Part shown: one piece after another, positions 34,914-36,371 of the stretch
Layout: every line of letters begins with the position of its first letter
Position numbering within the stretch: the first letter of the stretch is position 1
Source of the DNA: Microbacteriaceae bacterium PS02333
Lineage (GTDB): Bacteria > Actinomycetota > Actinomycetes > Actinomycetales > Microbacteriaceae
Assembly: GCA_029959665.1 (NCBI GenBank)
Contig: JASCOI010000019.1
Location: 1-36,371 of the forward strand
Direction of reading: 5' to 3'
Length of the DNA stretch: 36,371 nt
Program-made: the position numbers and the translations under genes
The notes under the pieces: generated by a model
What the model was told of the DNA's origin: nothing
Database searches by the model: none
The model's input: the letters and a program-made list of their open reading frames with translations, nothing else

Positions 34914-36262
34914 GGCGTCACCGGGGTCGTGCGGGGATCGAGCGTCACGACGTTCCCCGACATCCCGACGGTGACATCGGTCGCGGTGGGGACTGCGGAC
35001 ACACCGGTGGCTCCGGTGCGCGCGTTGGTCGTGGTCGTGCCCTCGAGCAGGGTCCACGTGCCGTAGGGCAGCGCGACGTTCTTGACGGTCGTCGACGACA
35101 GCCCCGTGAAGGTGTAGGTGACCGACGGTGAACAGCCTGGATCGCCACCGGCCTGCGTCGAGGTGTTCTTGACGGTCGCCGTCAACACGGTGTTCGATCC
35201 CTGCAGCTTGATGCCGAAGACGCCCATGGCTACCCGCGCCGTGTCCGTCTGCCCGGGGGTTCCCCCAACCGCGCCACCCAGGATCTCGGGGCGCGTCGCC
35301 AGTGAGTTCGCAGCCGGCCAGGTCGTGGGATCGACGGCCCTGCACGTGTCGGAGTACGCACCGCCCAGCACCGTCCAGCCGTCGGTGTAGGGGAACACCG
35401 ATGTGGAGGCGGACGTGATCGTCTGCGTCGTGGAACCGCGGCGGAGTACACCAGCGAAGCCGGTCGGCAGCGCGGCTGTCGTACCTGCGTTGGTCGCGTA
35501 CTGGGCGACGATCGTCGCGGGCTGGTCGTACAGGAAGCTCTTGCTCGCGATCGACCCGGCTGCGGCCGAGACCACGACGCTGGTCCGGCCGTCGGGAGTG
35601 ATGTTCCCGGATTTTGCGATGCTCACCGTGTACGCCCCTGGCGTCACGTTGAGGGCGTAGGTGCACCCGTCAGCGTCGGTCACCGGAGGTTGTGCGCTCA
35701 GCGCGGCGCCCCCACCGCCCGAGTTCGGGGTGATCGTGACGCTGACGCCGCTGTTCGGACCGCCGTTCGCGGTCTGCGTTCCGACCACGATGGTGGAGTA
35801 GTTGCCGGTGGTCACGGACGCGGGCGGAGCGACCAGGGTGTCGAGCTGCACGCTCCGCGTCGTCGCGGCCCTCGACGCCCAGCTCACCTCGACGTTCACC
35901 CGCTTGTAGGCCAACTGCCCGGACCCGGCACCGCAGGTGTTGTCAGTCCCCGTCGAGTTGATCCAACTGCTGACCCGCTTGACCGTGAAGTCGCGCTTCC
36001 CGACGCGCTTCGTCGTCGTGGAGCCGGTCACGTCGAAGATGTTGTCGTCGCTCCGCACCGCGGAGATCTCCGCGGATGCGAGGTTGAGAGCCGCCTGCCT
36101 GGCCCTGTTGTCCTGGCTCAGGTACAGCGTCGACACGATCCCCGCCGCCGCGCCGGCAGCGATCATCGCGAAGATCGTCATCGCGACCATGACCTCGACG
36201 ATCGAGAGCCCACGCTCGTCCTCGACGAGCCGACGTCGGAGAGTCCGCATGAACGTCAGCAC
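34910..36262 (-). CDS. PilV-like minor prepilin with Cna-type beta domains
   Basis: A 450-aa prepilin. The leader MLTFMRTLRRRLVEDERG is followed by LSIVEVMVAMTIFAMIAAGAAAGIV, with Glu at +5 (E23). The early ectodomain contains ALNLASAEISAVRSDDNIFDV, as in PilV-like proteins. The remainder looks like carboxypeptidase-regulatory or Cna-B-type beta modules: VSVTITPNSGG... with CTYALNVTPGAYTVSIAKSG, and later YTFTGLSSTTVKNVALPYGTWTLLEG. Such modules are common in adhesive surface proteins. The start is GTG with AGGAGGA five bases upstream. It is the first pilus gene visible; the promoter and any earlier genes lie beyond the contig end. Confidence 0.85.
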   Translation of the reverse strand: MLTFMRTLRRRLVEDERGLSIVEVMVAMTIFAMIAAGAAAGIVSTLYLSQDNRARQAALNLASAEISAVRSDDNIFDVTGSTTTKRVGKRDFTVKRVSSWINSTGTDNTCGAGSGQLAYKRVNVEVSWASRAATTRSVQLDTLVAPPASVTTGNYSTIVVGTQTANGGPNSGVSVTITPNSGGGGAALSAQPPVTDADGCTYALNVTPGAYTVSIAKSGNITPDGRTSVVVSAAAGSIASKSFLYDQPATIVAQYATNAGTTAALPTGFAGVLRRGSTTQTITSASTSVFPYTDGWTVLGGAYSDTCRAVDPTTWPAANSLATRPEILGGAVGGTPGQTDTARVAMGVFGIKLQGSNTVLTATVKNTSTQAGGDPGCSPSVTYTFTGLSSTTVKNVALPYGTWTLLEGTTTTNARTGATGVSAVPTATDVTVGMSGNVVTLDPRTTPVTP

Positions 36263-36303
36263 GGCGGTCCTCCTCGGTCGATGTGGTCCTCGCGGATGGG
36301 GTC

Positions 36304-36371
36304 GCCCCCCCGGCCCCCCCGCGGGGGGGCCCGGGGGGGGGGGGGGGGGGGTTTGGGGGGGGGGCCGGCGG
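36304..36371. other. C/G homopolymer contig end, probable artefact
   Basis: The last ~68 bases are runs of C and then G with no coding pattern, mirroring the left end. The true sequence probably stops near 36303, about 40 nt upstream of the PilV-like start, so any promoter for the pilus operon is not visible. Confidence 0.85.

Overview
The window looks like a draft-assembly contig from a high-GC Actinomycetota bacterium, most likely Microbacteriaceae and possibly Curtobacterium. That assignment rests on the very high GC, GTG/TTG starts on highly expressed genes, long tails on ribosomal proteins, a class-E-sortase-type LAFTG anchor, and the gene content; it is not based on a database search. 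Every gene I accept lies on the minus strand, so transcription runs from high to low coordinates. Both extremes (about 1-103 and 36304-36371) are C/G homopolymer runs that look like assembly artefacts.

Layout in the direction of transcription. (1) 36262-28914 is a type IV pilus cluster: three prepilin-like proteins with large ectodomains, the prepilin peptidase PilD, then PilM, PilN and PilO, mostly joined by 1-4 nt stop/start overlaps. The set fits a pilus assembly platform for a cell without an outer membrane: PilO is followed by a hairpin, with no PilP or PilQ. The motor ATPases, PilC and the major pilin are not in the window. (2) 28750-26421 holds three envelope genes: a CBU_0592-like membrane protein, a four-helix membrane protein, and a single-pass extracytoplasmic protein. 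(3) 26249-21597 is the str operon rpsL-rpsG-fusA-tuf, with a recognisable promoter (TTGATT-17-TAGGCT) and a UUCG-loop terminator. (4) 21444-10327 is an accessory block between the str and S10 operons: a small Rv0909-type helical protein, a 2838-residue secreted DUF11-repeat surface protein with LAFTG anchor, a type IB DNA topoisomerase, and an orphan DarT-like (DUF4433) protein. (5) 9750-110 is the fused S10-spc ribosomal protein operon, rpsJ to rplO, with about 500 nt of leader DNA.

Points of interest: two 64-bp copies of a palindromic element (10255-10318 and 28094-28157) with the same 7-4-18-6-18-4-7 architecture, each just after a stop codon; replacement of the usual small S14 gene between rplE and rpsH by a 16-bp-stem hairpin; an unusual acidic-plus-RG N-terminal extension on S5 containing a 27-bp tandem duplication; a 16-nt junction reused at two ribosomal cistron boundaries; and a PilMNO pilus cluster in a monoderm actinobacterium. 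No tRNA, rRNA, CRISPR array, IS element or prophage was seen.
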